From NCBI RefSeq assembly GCF_000691225.1, contig NZ_JMSZ01000024.1:62001-126000 (forward strand): DNA of 64,000 bases, given 5' to 3'. This DNA comes from Nitrincola lacisaponensis. Its GTDB lineage: Bacteria; Pseudomonadota; Gammaproteobacteria; Pseudomonadales; Balneatricaceae. Each line of letters opens with the position of its first letter. The stretch's first letter is position 1. Under the pieces are notes generated by a model that was not told where the DNA came from, ran no database searches, and worked only from the letters and a program-made list of their open reading frames with translations. Made by a program: the position numbers and the translations under genes. Shown piece after piece: positions 10,250-19,692 of this stretch.

Positions 10250-11020
10250 GTGGATATAGCAACAATAGTCGGTATTATCGGTGCCTTTGCAATCATCATC
10301 ATGGCAATGGTACTGGGTGGAGATCTCGGAATCTTCGTGAACCCTCCCTCCTTGTTGATTGTAATCGGCGGCAGTATTTTTGTCGTGTTAATCAAGTTTA
10401 CCCTGGGCCAATTCCTGGCTGCCGGAAAAGTGGCAGCCAAGGCCTTCATGTACAAATCGGTCAACCCGGAAGACATCATTTCAGAAACAGTTGAAATGGC
10501 CGATGCGGCGCGTAAGGGCGGTTTGCTGTCGCTTGAAGACAAACAGGTCTCCAGCGACTTTATGCAACGCGGTATCCAGTTGTTGGTGGATGGCCATGAC
10601 CCGGAAGTGGTCAGGCAGCTACTCAACAAAGAAGCACGTTTGACCTATGACCGTCATGATTTTGGTGCCCGTATTTTTGCCGCTCTGGGTGATGTGGGTC
10701 CGGCGATGGGGATGATTGGTACGCTGATCGGTCTGGTGGCGATGCTGTCCAATATGGATGATCCCAAGGCGATAGGCCCTGCCATGGCGGTAGCGCTGCT
10801 GACAACCCTCTATGGTGCGATGATGGCAAACATGTTTGCCATTCCTGTTGCCGATAAGCTTAACCTGCGTCGTGATGAAGAATCGCTGAATAATGCCCTG
10901 ATCATTGATGGTCTGCTGGCCATTCAGGCAGGCCAGAACCCGCGTGTGATTGACCAGATGCTGCGTAACTATTTGCCGGAGAAAAAGCGCTTTGCCAAGG
11001 CCGCGGGGGCTGAAGGCTAG
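10250..11020 (+). CDS. pomA: Flagellar stator protein, sodium type (PomA/MotA)
   Basis: This inner-membrane protein forms, with PomB, the ion channel that drives the flagellar motor. The 256-residue sequence matches Vibrio PomA closely (VDIATIVGIIGAFAIIIMA, PAMGMIGTLIGLVAMLSNM, GPAMAVALLTTLYGAMMAN). The start is taken as GTG at 10250 because homology begins there and AGAGG lies at 10238-10242; an ATG at 10175 would add 25 unrelated residues. The similarity to PomA rather than E. coli MotA suggests sodium coupling. pomB follows after 5 bases. Confidence 0.94.
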   Translation: MDIATIVGIIGAFAIIIMAMVLGGDLGIFVNPPSLLIVIGGSIFVVLIKFTLGQFLAAGKVAAKAFMYKSVNPEDIISETVEMADAARKGGLLSLEDKQVSSDFMQRGIQLLVDGHDPEVVRQLLNKEARLTYDRHDFGARIFAALGDVGPAMGMIGTLIGLVAMLSNMDDPKAIGPAMAVALLTTLYGAMMANMFAIPVADKLNLRRDEESLNNALIIDGLLAIQAGQNPRVIDQMLRNYLPEKKRFAKAAGAEG

Positions 11021-11025
11021 TTATT

Positions 11026-11955
11026 ATGAGTGCCGAAGAAGAGTGCAACTGTAAACCCTGCAAAAAAGGGCTGCCCGCCTTGCTGGCGACCTTTGGTGAC
11101 TTGATGTCACTGCTGATGTGTTTCTTTGTACTGCTGCTGTCTTTCTCCGAAATGGATGTGCTTCGCTTCAAGCAGCTCGCCGGTTCCATGCGTGAAGCCT
11201 TTGGTGTGCAGGCGCAGATCAAGGTCGAAGACATTCCCAAAGGTACCTCCATTATTGCTCAGGAGTTCAGTCCCGGACGCCCGGAGCCCACGCCGCTGAA
11301 TGAAGTGCGGCAGATGACCACGACCGTTGAACTGCATACCCTCGATGTGCGCTCCCAGGAAGGTGAGGCGATCGTGCATGATCGTGAATCAGCCGTCGAC
11401 CAGCATCAACAGCAGCAGCGTGAGGAGCAGGCACGTCAGGATGCGATCCAGTTTTCCATGGCGCTGTCCGCCGAGATAGGCGAGGGTGCTGTGGAAGTGG
11501 AAACGGAAGGTACCAAGGTAATTATCCGTCTGAGAGAACAGGGTTCTTTTGCACCGGGTTCCGCTTATGTTGAAGATGACTACATTCCGGTGCTGGCTAA
11601 AATTCGTGATCTGCTGATTACCATCCCGGGATCTGTTGCCATTGAAGGTCATACCGATTCTGTCCCTTATAGTGGTACCCGGTTTGCCTCCAATTGGGAT
11701 CTCTCGGCAGCGCGTGCACTGGCGGTAGCCCATGAGCTGTTCGCGGATCGGCGTGTTAATGAAAACCGTTTTACCATCTCTGGTTTCGCGTCTTCACGTG
11801 CCCGTGTACCGAATGACTCCGAGGCCAATCGTGCCCGTAACCGTCGCGTAGAAATTATTCTGGAGCGTGGTCAGGATGAGCAGGCCATGCCGATACAGGC
11901 TCGCCCTGAAGGGGATACCGAAGGGCAGCGACTGACCCCGCGGGACATCTTCTGA
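11026..11955 (+). CDS. pomB: Flagellar stator protein, sodium type (PomB/MotB)
   Basis: PomB anchors the stator to peptidoglycan and supplies the ion-binding aspartate. The 309-residue protein has one N-terminal membrane segment with the conserved aspartate D25 in TFGDLMSLLMCFFVLLLSFSE, then the Vibrio-like KGTSIIAQEFSPGRPEPTP plug/linker region. An OmpA-like peptidoglycan-binding domain occupies about residues 165-290 (EGHTDSVPY, SNWDLSAARA, NRARNRRVEI). It is coupled to pomA. Confidence 0.95.
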   Translation: MSAEEECNCKPCKKGLPALLATFGDLMSLLMCFFVLLLSFSEMDVLRFKQLAGSMREAFGVQAQIKVEDIPKGTSIIAQEFSPGRPEPTPLNEVRQMTTTVELHTLDVRSQEGEAIVHDRESAVDQHQQQQREEQARQDAIQFSMALSAEIGEGAVEVETEGTKVIIRLREQGSFAPGSAYVEDDYIPVLAKIRDLLITIPGSVAIEGHTDSVPYSGTRFASNWDLSAARALAVAHELFADRRVNENRFTISGFASSRARVPNDSEANRARNRRVEIILERGQDEQAMPIQARPEGDTEGQRLTPRDIF

Positions 11956-12019
11956 TCCACTGCGCTGACGGTGACCTGATCAAGCCAGTCTGACGTATCA
12001 CGCTGAAAAGGAGATTCAA

Positions 12020-13336
12020 GTGAAGCACAATTCCTCGCGCCCGGTTCCTGCCGGGCGTTTTTCCCGTATGGCGCATTTAGGCGGTCTGGCGACACGCATT
12101 GCCTCCGGTATGGTCGCGGAAGGCGTACGTCAGGTGGCGAGTGGCAAACGTCCCGCTGCCCGTGAATTACTGATGACGCCCGGTAATGTCCGTCGTGTGG
12201 CTGAAAAGCTGGCACACCTGCGTGGTGCGGCGATGAAAATGGGACAGTTGCTCTCCATGGATGCCGGGGATCTGATGCCGCCTGAGCTGGCTGAATTGCT
12301 GGCGGTATTACGTGCCGGAGCCACGCCCATGCCGATACTGCAGTTGGCGGGGGTGCTGGAAGCGTCTTTGGGTGAGGATTGGCAGCAAAATTTTCAGCAG
12401 TTTGGTTTTACCCCGATTGCGGCGGCGTCAATTGGTCAGGTACATCGTGCCGTGGACCCGCAAGGGCGTGAGCTGGCGCTCAAGATCCAGTATCCGGGGG
12501 TTGCCCAGAGTATCGATGCCGATGTGGATAACGTGATAACACTGTTGAAGTTGTCACGCTTGCTACCGGAAGGTGTGATTGCCGATACGCTGGTGGAAGA
12601 AGCCAAACAGCAGTTGCATGCTGAAGCGGATTACCAGTTGGAAGCGGCACATCTGCAGATGTATCGGCAGGCCTTGGCAGACGATCCTGGTTTTCGGGTG
12701 CCGGAGTGCTATCCACAACTGAGCAGCCGTACCCTGCTGGCAATGAGCTATGAATCGGGTGTCCCGATTGATAGTTTGCAGCACCAGCCGCTACAGGAGC
12801 GTAATCGCTGTGCAGCATTGTTGCTGTCGCTGCTGTTTCGTGAGCTGTTTGAGTTTGGCTGGGTCCAGACAGATCCGAATTTTGCCAATTTTCTCTACGA
12901 TCCGGAAACAGCCCAACTGGTGCTGCTGGATTTCGGTGCCACGCGAGCCTATCGTCCTGAGCTGGTGGAAGCTTACCGGGCATTGTTCCGGGCCGGCTTG
13001 CAGCAGGATCAGGACGGCCTGCTTCAGGCAGCAACCCGGATAGGTTATTTCCACCAGCAGATTACCCCTTCACAGCAAGCGGCGGTGTTGCACTTGTTCG
13101 AGCTGGCAATGGAGCCCTTGCGCTCCGATCACTATGACTTCGGGGCTACTGACCTGGCACGACGCTTACGTGATCAGGGGATGGCATTGAGTATGCAGGA
13201 AGGATACTGGCACTCACCACCGGTGGATGCGCTGTTTTTGCATCGTAAGCTGGCTGGTTTGTATTTGTTGTTTGCGCGCCTTAAAGTTTCTTTAGCATGT
13301 CGTGATATACTTGAGCCTTGGTTAAAAACAAGCTAA
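12020..13336 (+). CDS. ABC1/UbiB-family atypical kinase
   Basis: The 438-residue protein belongs to the AarF/ABC1/UbiB family. The hallmark KxGQ motif appears as AAMKMGQLLSMDAGDLMPPEL near residue 75, followed by the Ala-rich nucleotide loop AAASIGQVHRA and kinase-like residues including a C-terminal DFGATRAY. It is a soluble short form, not the membrane-anchored UbiB of ubiquinone synthesis, so the substrate is unknown. The start is GTG at 12020, with AAAGGAG about 8 bases upstream; the N-terminal PAGRFSRMAHLGGLA is conserved in the family. A terminator-like hairpin lies inside codons 7-15. Confidence 0.88.
   Translation: MKHNSSRPVPAGRFSRMAHLGGLATRIASGMVAEGVRQVASGKRPAARELLMTPGNVRRVAEKLAHLRGAAMKMGQLLSMDAGDLMPPELAELLAVLRAGATPMPILQLAGVLEASLGEDWQQNFQQFGFTPIAAASIGQVHRAVDPQGRELALKIQYPGVAQSIDADVDNVITLLKLSRLLPEGVIADTLVEEAKQQLHAEADYQLEAAHLQMYRQALADDPGFRVPECYPQLSSRTLLAMSYESGVPIDSLQHQPLQERNRCAALLLSLLFRELFEFGWVQTDPNFANFLYDPETAQLVLLDFGATRAYRPELVEAYRALFRAGLQQDQDGLLQAATRIGYFHQQITPSQQAAVLHLFELAMEPLRSDHYDFGATDLARRLRDQGMALSMQEGYWHSPPVDALFLHRKLAGLYLLFARLKVSLACRDILEPWLKTS
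12038..12062 (+). terminator. Terminator-like hairpin inside the start of the ABC1 gene
   Basis: A perfect 7-bp GC stem, CGCCCGG / CCGGGCG with a 6-base loop, is followed directly by TTTTT. This is the form of an intrinsic terminator and would end the pomAB transcript. However, it lies within the first 15 codons of the ABC1-family gene, whose GTG start at 12020 has a strong ribosome-binding site. It may be a shared terminator/attenuator. Confidence 0.6.
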
Positions 13337-13351
13337 TCAAGGAATTGCAGC

Positions 13352-13741
13352 ATGTATACGCAACAGATATCACCGGCGTTTTACGATACAGACGGATTGG
13401 GTCACATTAATAACACCCGTGTTCCCCAGTGGTTTGAAGGCGCACGAAACGAGTTGTTCCGCATTTTCACGCCCGATCTGGATATGAAAAAGTGGCAGCT
13501 TATTCTGGCACGGATTGAGGTGGATTTTGTCGGTGAACTGTTTTACGGCAGTGACATCGAAATTCGTACAACGGTCAGCCGTATTGGTAACAGTTCATTC
13601 AGCGTGCATCAGGAGGCCTGGCAGAATGGCACCCTGGGTGCCAAGGGCGAGGCGACCATGGTGCGCTATGATTTTGCTGCGGCCAAAACTCTGCCCCTGA
13701 CGGATGAGCAGCGTGCCCAACTACAGGCACATCATTCCTGA
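13352..13741 (+). CDS. Acyl-CoA thioesterase, hotdog (4HBT) fold
   Basis: The 129-residue protein has the pattern of YbgC/FadM-like thioesterases: FYDTDGLGHINNTRVPQWFEGARNELF near the start, where the aspartate of DTDGLGHINN is the usual catalytic residue. The likely role is hydrolysis of acyl-CoA thioesters in the cytosol; the substrate cannot be named. It follows the ABC1 gene by 15 bases. Its 3' end overlaps the convergent TAXI gene by 10 bases. Confidence 0.87.
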   Translation: MYTQQISPAFYDTDGLGHINNTRVPQWFEGARNELFRIFTPDLDMKKWQLILARIEVDFVGELFYGSDIEIRTTVSRIGNSSFSVHQEAWQNGTLGAKGEATMVRYDFAAAKTLPLTDEQRAQLQAHHS

Positions 13742-15081
13742 GCGGCCTTGATCCGCTCTTCAAGTCGATTGCGGATATACGCGACATGCAGCCTGAGGTT
13801 GTAGAACTCTTCCATGTACGACAGTGGAACGACTGTATCAGCAACCTCATTCTCGAACTTCCGCACCAGCTCCAGATCACTTTGCAACAGTGACAATGGC
13901 AAGTCCATTTTTGCCAGATCATCATCAATAACCCGCAAGCGTTTGTACCAGCGATAGATACGTCGGCGTATCCGCCAGCGGAAAGCCGGTGGTGCCATGC
14001 GTATTAGCGGAATCAGTATTGCCAGCAGCGGGATGATCAGAATTGCCATGCGGTCAATCAGTGAAGCCAGCCAGAAAGGCAGGTGGCGATGCAGAATATT
14101 GGGACCGCGTTCGTAGAAGTAACGGGCATCGGAAGCAATTGGCAGATCGGTATAGAGCAGGGATGGAAACTCTGTGCGTTCTGCGACCAGGCTGATGCGC
14201 TGCTGATCCACCTTGGCGGCTTCAATCAGTAACTGAACGATGGACTGATGTACGCCCTGGCGGATGGCGATATAGGTAGCCGGTGCAATCAGTTGAATAT
14301 CACGAGCCGGAAGGTTCTGCTGCAGATCCACGACCCCCTCATAGAGCGTCACCTGGGTCAGGAACGGGAAGCGCCGTGATAGAGCGGATGCGCGGGAAAA
14401 GTTCATCACTTGCAGCTCTGGGTCAGCCAGCAAACGCATCATTAAGGGGGCATCCGGGGCCATGACAAATGCGGCCACATCCAACTCACCCGACAGAAGT
14501 GCCTCGGCTGCCTGCTGTCCGCCCATCGCGTGCAAGTAGCGCTCTTCAGCATCCGGCTCCAACAGACCGGCAGCTTCCAGCAGGGTAAGCACTAACTGAC
14601 GTGTGCCGCTGCCTTCCTGGCCGATGGCAATGCGTAAGCCATCCAACTGATCCAGTCTGGAGATCTCCTGGGTATCCGTCAGATTGACCCGTTCCGGGCG
14701 ATAAAAGACAAACAGAGGCTCCAGTGCGATACTTACCACTGCCTCCAGTGGCGGAGCCTCCCCTTCAGGAAGGGTGCCACTCTGGACCAGTGCCGCATCG
14801 ACATCGCCATTCAGCAGACGTTGCCAGTTTTCCACAGAGCCGGCGGTATTCAGCAGCTCCAGTTCGAAGCCACTGGCGGCAAAGGATTCTGCATAACGCT
14901 CACCTGTTTCGGCATAAGCACCGCCACTGCCACCTGTTGCCATCGTAAAGCGACTGGGAGGTGCGGGTTCAACAAACTGCCAGGCGATATAAAAAAATAC
15001 CGCGCCGAGCAGGATAAACGGGATCAATACGCGAATGGAGTCACTGATCAGGGTGAGGAACAGTCGTAGATTTCTGGGCAT
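13732..15081 (-). CDS. TAXI-family substrate-binding protein with membrane anchors
   Basis: The 449-residue protein has an N-terminal membrane segment (about residues 15-35), then a TAXI-type TRAP solute-binding domain beginning FTMATGGSGGAYAETGERYA and including NTAGSVENWQRLLNGDVDAAL. A second membrane segment (about 340-362) and a basic cytosolic tail (RWRIRRRIYRWYKRLR) follow. No TRAP permease genes are beside it, so whether it feeds a transporter or acts as a sensor is unknown. It is separated from the downstream usp-sulP pair by 61 bases and has the same orientation. Confidence 0.88.
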   Translation of the reverse strand: MPRNLRLFLTLISDSIRVLIPFILLGAVFFYIAWQFVEPAPPSRFTMATGGSGGAYAETGERYAESFAASGFELELLNTAGSVENWQRLLNGDVDAALVQSGTLPEGEAPPLEAVVSIALEPLFVFYRPERVNLTDTQEISRLDQLDGLRIAIGQEGSGTRQLVLTLLEAAGLLEPDAEERYLHAMGGQQAAEALLSGELDVAAFVMAPDAPLMMRLLADPELQVMNFSRASALSRRFPFLTQVTLYEGVVDLQQNLPARDIQLIAPATYIAIRQGVHQSIVQLLIEAAKVDQQRISLVAERTEFPSLLYTDLPIASDARYFYERGPNILHRHLPFWLASLIDRMAILIIPLLAILIPLIRMAPPAFRWRIRRRIYRWYKRLRVIDDDLAKMDLPLSLLQSDLELVRKFENEVADTVVPLSYMEEFYNLRLHVAYIRNRLEERIKAAQE

Positions 15082-15142
15082 GCCTGTGCTTTCCTTGTGA
15101 TGCTTAGATGCACTTTAGCATGCTCAGAATCCTGTGCAATTT

Positions 15143-15994
15143 TCAACGCAGTAACAAGACGGGTATCCGGCTGTGCTGCAGCAGCTTGGTAGTGGTACTG
15201 CCAACCAGGAACTGGCGAATACGGGAGTGCCCATAGGCGCCCATCACCAGCAGATCGATGCCGAGTTCTGCAACACATTGGTTGATAACCTTGTCGACAT
15301 CACCGGCGCGCAATACCGGGGTGACGCTGAAACCGGCTTTCTCCAGTGTGCCGGCGGCTTCTTTCAACTGCTCATGCAGGTTGTTGGTGTCCGGGCCTAC
15401 GGTCAGCAATGTGCAGGGAATACCTTGTAGCAGCGGGCTGCTGGCAACCATTTGGATCGCTTTTTTGGCGGTTTCACTGCCATCGTAGGCGATCATGAAC
15501 CGCTCAGGAACCTTGAAGTCTCCAACCGTGATCAGCATCGGACGGTGCAGGGTGCGGATCACACTTTCAAGATGTGATCCGATTTGTGCGGTTGAATGCT
15601 CCTGGCTGCCCTCACGACCCATCACCAGCAGGCGAATGTCCTGCTCCAGCTCAGTGATATTTTCAATCAGGTCACCATGCAGCTGCAGCGTTTCCGCTTC
15701 GGCAATGCCATCTTCGGCAGCTCGCTTCCGGGCTTCCTTAAGCATCACCCGGCCCTGCTCCTTGAGCAGTTTGGCGCGTTGTTCATCCAGTTGCGACAGC
15801 TCATCCAGCAGATGCTCACGCGTACCCAGACCAATATTTCCGCTCAGGTTGGACTTGGCCGGTTGATCAGATTTCTCCAGTACATGCAGCAGCAGTAGCG
15901 GGGCTTGCAACTGCTGACTGCTCCAGGCCGCAAAGTCACAAACGGTCTCGGCGGTGTGGTTGAAGGTATCGATACAGGCGATCACTTTATTCAT
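15143..15994 (-). CDS. Tandem universal stress protein (UspA family)
   Basis: The 283-residue protein has two Usp domains in tandem: residues 1-145 open MNKVIACIDTFNHTAETVCDFAAW, and residues 150-283 open PERFMIAYDGSETAKKAI. The second domain ends with the nucleotide-binding GxxGxS-type motif MGAYGHSRIRQFLVGSTT. The start at 15994 was chosen by this homology; a longer open frame reaches into sulP. The gene is 13 bases after sulP and is probably cotranscribed with it, a pairing seen in many marine bacteria. Confidence 0.93.
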   Translation of the reverse strand: MNKVIACIDTFNHTAETVCDFAAWSSQQLQAPLLLLHVLEKSDQPAKSNLSGNIGLGTREHLLDELSQLDEQRAKLLKEQGRVMLKEARKRAAEDGIAEAETLQLHGDLIENITELEQDIRLLVMGREGSQEHSTAQIGSHLESVIRTLHRPMLITVGDFKVPERFMIAYDGSETAKKAIQMVASSPLLQGIPCTLLTVGPDTNNLHEQLKEAAGTLEKAGFSVTPVLRAGDVDKVINQCVAELGIDLLVMGAYGHSRIRQFLVGSTTTKLLQHSRIPVLLLR

Positions 15995-16007
15995 GTTCTG
16001 TTCCTTA

Positions 16008-17486
16008 TCAGTGACCCATGAGTTTTTCGACCGCGTCCGGCTTGTCATGCACACCAAAACGGTCAACGATGGTCGCGCTGGCTTCATTGAGGCCGACGAT
16101 TTCGACTTCGATGCCTTCGCGGCGGAACTTGATGACGACCTTATCCAGTGCAGCCACGCCGGTAATGTCCCAGAAGTGTGCACGGCTTAGATCGATGATC
16201 ACCTTATCAAGATCTTCCTTGAAGTTAAAGGAGTCGATGAACTGATCAGATGAGCTGAAGAATACCTGGCCGACCACCTGATATTCACGGCAATTTTCGG
16301 CTTTCAGTTCGGAGCCGATGAACAGGAATTTACCCACCTTGTTGGCAAAGAACAGCGCAGCCAGCAAGACGCCGACAAAGACACCGTAGGCAAGGTTGTG
16401 GGTGGCAACCACCACGACTACCGTCGCGACCATAACGATATTGGTCGACAAGGGATGTTGCTTGAGATTGCGGATTGAGTCCCAACTGAAGGTACCGATG
16501 GACACCATGATCATGACGGCAACCAGCGCAGCCATGGGAATCATGCCTAACCAGTCGCTGAGAAAAACCACCATCAGAAGAAGAAAAACACCGGCAGCGA
16601 GAGAAGATAGACGACCACGTCCGCCGGATTTGATGTTGATGATAGACTGCCCGATCATCGCACAACCAGCCATACCACCCATCAGGCCCGCACCAATATT
16701 GGCAATGCCCTGGCCCTTGCACTCACGGTTTTTATCGCTTTTGGTGTCGGTCAGATCATCGACAATGGTGGCGGTCATCAGCGATTCCAGCAGACCCACT
16801 ACGGCCAGTGCTGCTGAGTAGGGCAGAATAATCCACAGGGTTTCCAGGTTCAGCGGTACATCCGGCCAGAGGAATACTGGCAGCGTGTCGGGCAGATCAC
16901 CCATATCACTGACCGTCCGGATATCCAGGTCCAGCCAGAGCGCGATGCCTGTCAGTACCAGAATGCAGACCAGCGGTGAAGGAATGGTTTTGTTGACATA
17001 GGGAAACAGGTAAATAATCGCCAGACCACCGGCTGTCATGGCATAGACGTGCCAGGTGACATCCGTTAATTCGGGCAGCTGAGCCATAAAAATCAGTATG
17101 GCTAGCGCGTTCACAAAGCCGGTGACTACCGAGCGTGAGACAAAGCGCATCAGGCTGCCGAGTTTGATATAACCGGCAATAATCTGGAACACCCCTGTCA
17201 GCAGGGTGGCGGCCAATAGATACTCCAGACCATGTTCACGCACCAGCGTGACCATCAGTAATGCCATGGCACCGGTGGCGGCCGAAATCATGCCGGGGCG
17301 ACCACCGACAATCGCGATAATAACCGCAATACAGAAAGAAGCGTAGAGCCCGACGCGCGGGTCGACACCGGCAATAATGGAAAAGGCGATGGCTTCCGGT
17401 ATCAGTGCCAGTGCCACGACCAGACCTGCCAGCAGGTCGCCACGTACGTTACCAAACCAGTCTTGGCGGGTAGAAGAGAGCAGCAT
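16008..17486 (-). CDS. SulP-family anion transporter with STAS domain
   Basis: This inner-membrane permease of 492 residues has a multi-helix SulP core starting [42 protein letters not shown] and a C-terminal cytosolic STAS domain (about residues 390-492; [29 protein letters not shown]). SulP proteins move sulfate, bicarbonate or other anions; the sequence alone does not decide which. It is shorter than classical sulfate permeases. The adjacent Usp gene suggests stress or energy regulation. Confidence 0.93.
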   Translation of the reverse strand: MLLSSTRQDWFGNVRGDLLAGLVVALALIPEAIAFSIIAGVDPRVGLYASFCIAVIIAIVGGRPGMISAATGAMALLMVTLVREHGLEYLLAATLLTGVFQIIAGYIKLGSLMRFVSRSVVTGFVNALAILIFMAQLPELTDVTWHVYAMTAGGLAIIYLFPYVNKTIPSPLVCILVLTGIALWLDLDIRTVSDMGDLPDTLPVFLWPDVPLNLETLWIILPYSAALAVVGLLESLMTATIVDDLTDTKSDKNRECKGQGIANIGAGLMGGMAGCAMIGQSIINIKSGGRGRLSSLAAGVFLLLMVVFLSDWLGMIPMAALVAVMIMVSIGTFSWDSIRNLKQHPLSTNIVMVATVVVVVATHNLAYGVFVGVLLAALFFANKVGKFLFIGSELKAENCREYQVVGQVFFSSSDQFIDSFNFKEDLDKVIIDLSRAHFWDITGVAALDKVVIKFRREGIEVEIVGLNEASATIVDRFGVHDKPDAVEKLMGH

Positions 17487-17837
17487 AGAAAAATCCGTTA
17501 TTAAAATCAGTTAAGTCAATATTGATTCGGGATCGAATCACGAACAAAAGAGAGTGATCAAGTGACAAGCAAATGCCATGCCGTTCATTTTACTACAGTC
17601 GAAAGAGCTGGCTGAACCAGTCAGTATCGGTGAGTAATTGTCGGTTGGCGGCTGTGCGCTAGGGTGGCGTCATGATCAAAAGAGGATTCCAAAAATTGGA
17701 TGAATAATTGAAGGTCGGCAATGATACAGTGTGGCTGAAGATAAGTAAAATACGCCTGAACAGATCCAGATCACTGTAATTTGCCGCTGAACAGGCTAAA
17801 ATGCGCGTTTTTTAACGACAGGTTGTTAAGCAGAACC
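17487..17837. other. Intergenic region between sulP and the acyltransferase gene
   Basis: This 351-base divergent region holds no open frame I can support. It is AT-richer than its surroundings and must carry the promoters of sulP-usp (leftward) and of the acyltransferase gene (rightward). A TAAAAT hexamer at 17797-17802 could be a -10 element, but no well-spaced -35 partner was found. No RNA gene was recognised. Confidence 0.5.
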
Positions 17838-18986
17838 ATGAGCGAGCAGCATCTCAACGCCGATCCTTTTCAGTCGATTCGCCCCTACCGGGATAATGAG
17901 GTGGCCGAGGTTTTGAACCGCATGGTACGCGACAACGAGCTGGTGGACGCCATTGCCCACTATCAGTTTCCGCGTTTGCCGCGTTCTATCCTGCGCTGGT
18001 TGCGTCCGATTGTACGTATTGGTCTGGCGGCCAAGGTTGGTGAAATTGAGAATATCACCAGTTTTCAGAAACTGGTGGCCAATTACATGACCAAGATGAT
18101 CAACCGTTCAACACGCAAGCTCAGTTGCAGCGGTATTGATCGTTTGGACCCACAGGAAGCCTACCTGTTTGTTTCCAACCACCGGGATATCGCCATGGAC
18201 CCGGCCTTTGTTAACTGGGCTCTCTACCAGTACGGCATGAATACGGTTCGCATAGCTATTGGTGATAATCTGCTGCGCAAGCCCTATATTTCGGATCTGA
18301 TGCGTCTGAACAAGAGCTTTATCGTGAAGCGCTCGATTAAGGCACCCCGCGAGATGATGGCCGCCATGACGCTGCTGTCCGAATATATCGATCACAGTAT
18401 CAGCACCGGGCATTCAGTCTGGATTGCTCAGCGCGAAGGGCGCTCCAAGGACGGTAATGACCGTACCGATCCGACCCTGCTGAAAATGTTCTACATGTCC
18501 CACCGCAAGCAGCGTAGCTTTGCCGAAATGGTGGAGCGCCTGAATATCGTACCGGTATCCATCTCCTATGAACTGGACCCCTGTGATGTGATGAAAGCAC
18601 GTGAGCTGGCCTCTGTGGCATCGCAGGGTAAATACCAGAAGGGTGAGTTTGAAGATATCGACAGTATTGTGCGTGGCATTACCGGTGAAAAGGGTCATGT
18701 ACATGTCGATTTTGGCGAACCGATCCGTGGACAGTTTGATACACCGGAAGCCTTGGCGGCTGAAATCGACCGACAGATACTGGGTGGCTATTACCTGCAT
18801 CCGACACATCTGGCTGCAGCGGGTCGAGCCGATTCTGCCGAAGCGCAGGCCCTGTTAGAGCCGCGTTTGGCGCAGCTGGAGCCGGATGCTCAAGCTTACC
18901 TGAAGAACATGTATGCCAACCCGGTATTCAATCGTGAACGTATCGAGCAGCAGGCACAGTCGTCACAGGAGGCGCGGGATGCTTAA
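17838..18986 (+). CDS. Glycerol-3-phosphate/lysophospholipid acyltransferase-like protein
   Basis: The 382-residue protein contains a PlsC-type acyltransferase domain: the NHRDIAMDPAF motif (H and D of HX4D) near residue 114, then REGRSKDGNDRTDP. It is longer than PlsC, with an N-terminal helical extension. The likely role is acyl transfer in membrane lipid synthesis, but the acceptor is unknown. The ATG at 17838 begins MSEQHLNADPFQSIRPYRDNE; an upstream ATG at 17781 is less likely. It overlaps the next acyltransferase gene by 8 bases. Confidence 0.85.
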   Translation: MSEQHLNADPFQSIRPYRDNEVAEVLNRMVRDNELVDAIAHYQFPRLPRSILRWLRPIVRIGLAAKVGEIENITSFQKLVANYMTKMINRSTRKLSCSGIDRLDPQEAYLFVSNHRDIAMDPAFVNWALYQYGMNTVRIAIGDNLLRKPYISDLMRLNKSFIVKRSIKAPREMMAAMTLLSEYIDHSISTGHSVWIAQREGRSKDGNDRTDPTLLKMFYMSHRKQRSFAEMVERLNIVPVSISYELDPCDVMKARELASVASQGKYQKGEFEDIDSIVRGITGEKGHVHVDFGEPIRGQFDTPEALAAEIDRQILGGYYLHPTHLAAAGRADSAEAQALLEPRLAQLEPDAQAYLKNMYANPVFNRERIEQQAQSSQEARDA

Positions 18987-19692
18987 ACTGCGCGCCTTGT
19001 TATTTGCTGCCGGGTTTTACCCGGTCACCATGATCTATGCGATCCCCTGTCTGTTGCTGGGACCTTTGCTGCCGTTTCGGGCCCGCTTCCGCTTCCTGAC
19101 GGCAATCAACTATTTTTACATCGGCTGGTTGCGGGTGACCTGTGGCGTTAAAACCCAGGTGGAAGGATTGCATCATCTGCCCAAGGATCAGCCCTATGTA
19201 GCGCTGGCCAATCATCAGAGCGAGTGGGAAACCCTCTATTTTCAACTGGTGTTCCGGCCGCAGTCGGTGGTGTTGAAGCGCGAATTGCTCAAAATTCCAT
19301 TATTTGGCTGGGCATTGGCCTTGCTGAACCCGATTGCACTGGACCGTTCCCAGCGTCGCGAAGCGCTCAAGCAGTTGTTGCGTCAAGGCAGTGAGCGTCT
19401 GGAGCAGGGCATTCCGGTACTGATTTTTCCACAGGGTACACGTGTGGCCGTGGGCAAACCGGGGCGTTTCAACAAGGGCGGTGCCATGTTGGCCGTGAAG
19501 CAGGGTGTGCCGATTGTACCGGTGGTGCACAATGCCGGGCACTGCTGGCCAGGTAAGTCCTTCGTCAAATACCCGGGTACGGTGACACTGGTGATTGGCG
19601 AGCCGATTCAGACGGCCGGTCGCTCAGTCGATGAAGTGCATCAGGAAGTGGAAGCCTGGATGCTGGATCAGATGGCGCGTATTGGTGCCTGA
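18979..19692 (+). CDS. plsC: 1-acylglycerol-3-phosphate O-acyltransferase (PlsC family)
   Basis: PlsC acylates lysophosphatidic acid to phosphatidic acid at the inner membrane. The 237-residue protein has an N-terminal hydrophobic region, the acyltransferase motif NHQSEWET (an HX4E form of the usual HX4D), the second motif FPQGTRVAVGKPGRFNKGG, and VPIVPVVHNAGH. The ATG at 18979 is preceded by AGGAGG at 18966-18971. Its end overlaps the convergent pxpC gene. Confidence 0.9.
   Translation: MLKLRALLFAAGFYPVTMIYAIPCLLLGPLLPFRARFRFLTAINYFYIGWLRVTCGVKTQVEGLHHLPKDQPYVALANHQSEWETLYFQLVFRPQSVVLKRELLKIPLFGWALALLNPIALDRSQRREALKQLLRQGSERLEQGIPVLIFPQGTRVAVGKPGRFNKGGAMLAVKQGVPIVPVVHNAGHCWPGKSFVKYPGTVTLVIGEPIQTAGRSVDEVHQEVEAWMLDQMARIGA

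Noticed and set aside
17487-17837. A tRNA or small RNA in the sulP-acyltransferase gap
   Set aside because: No cloverleaf arms, CCA end or strong hairpin-terminator could be found.
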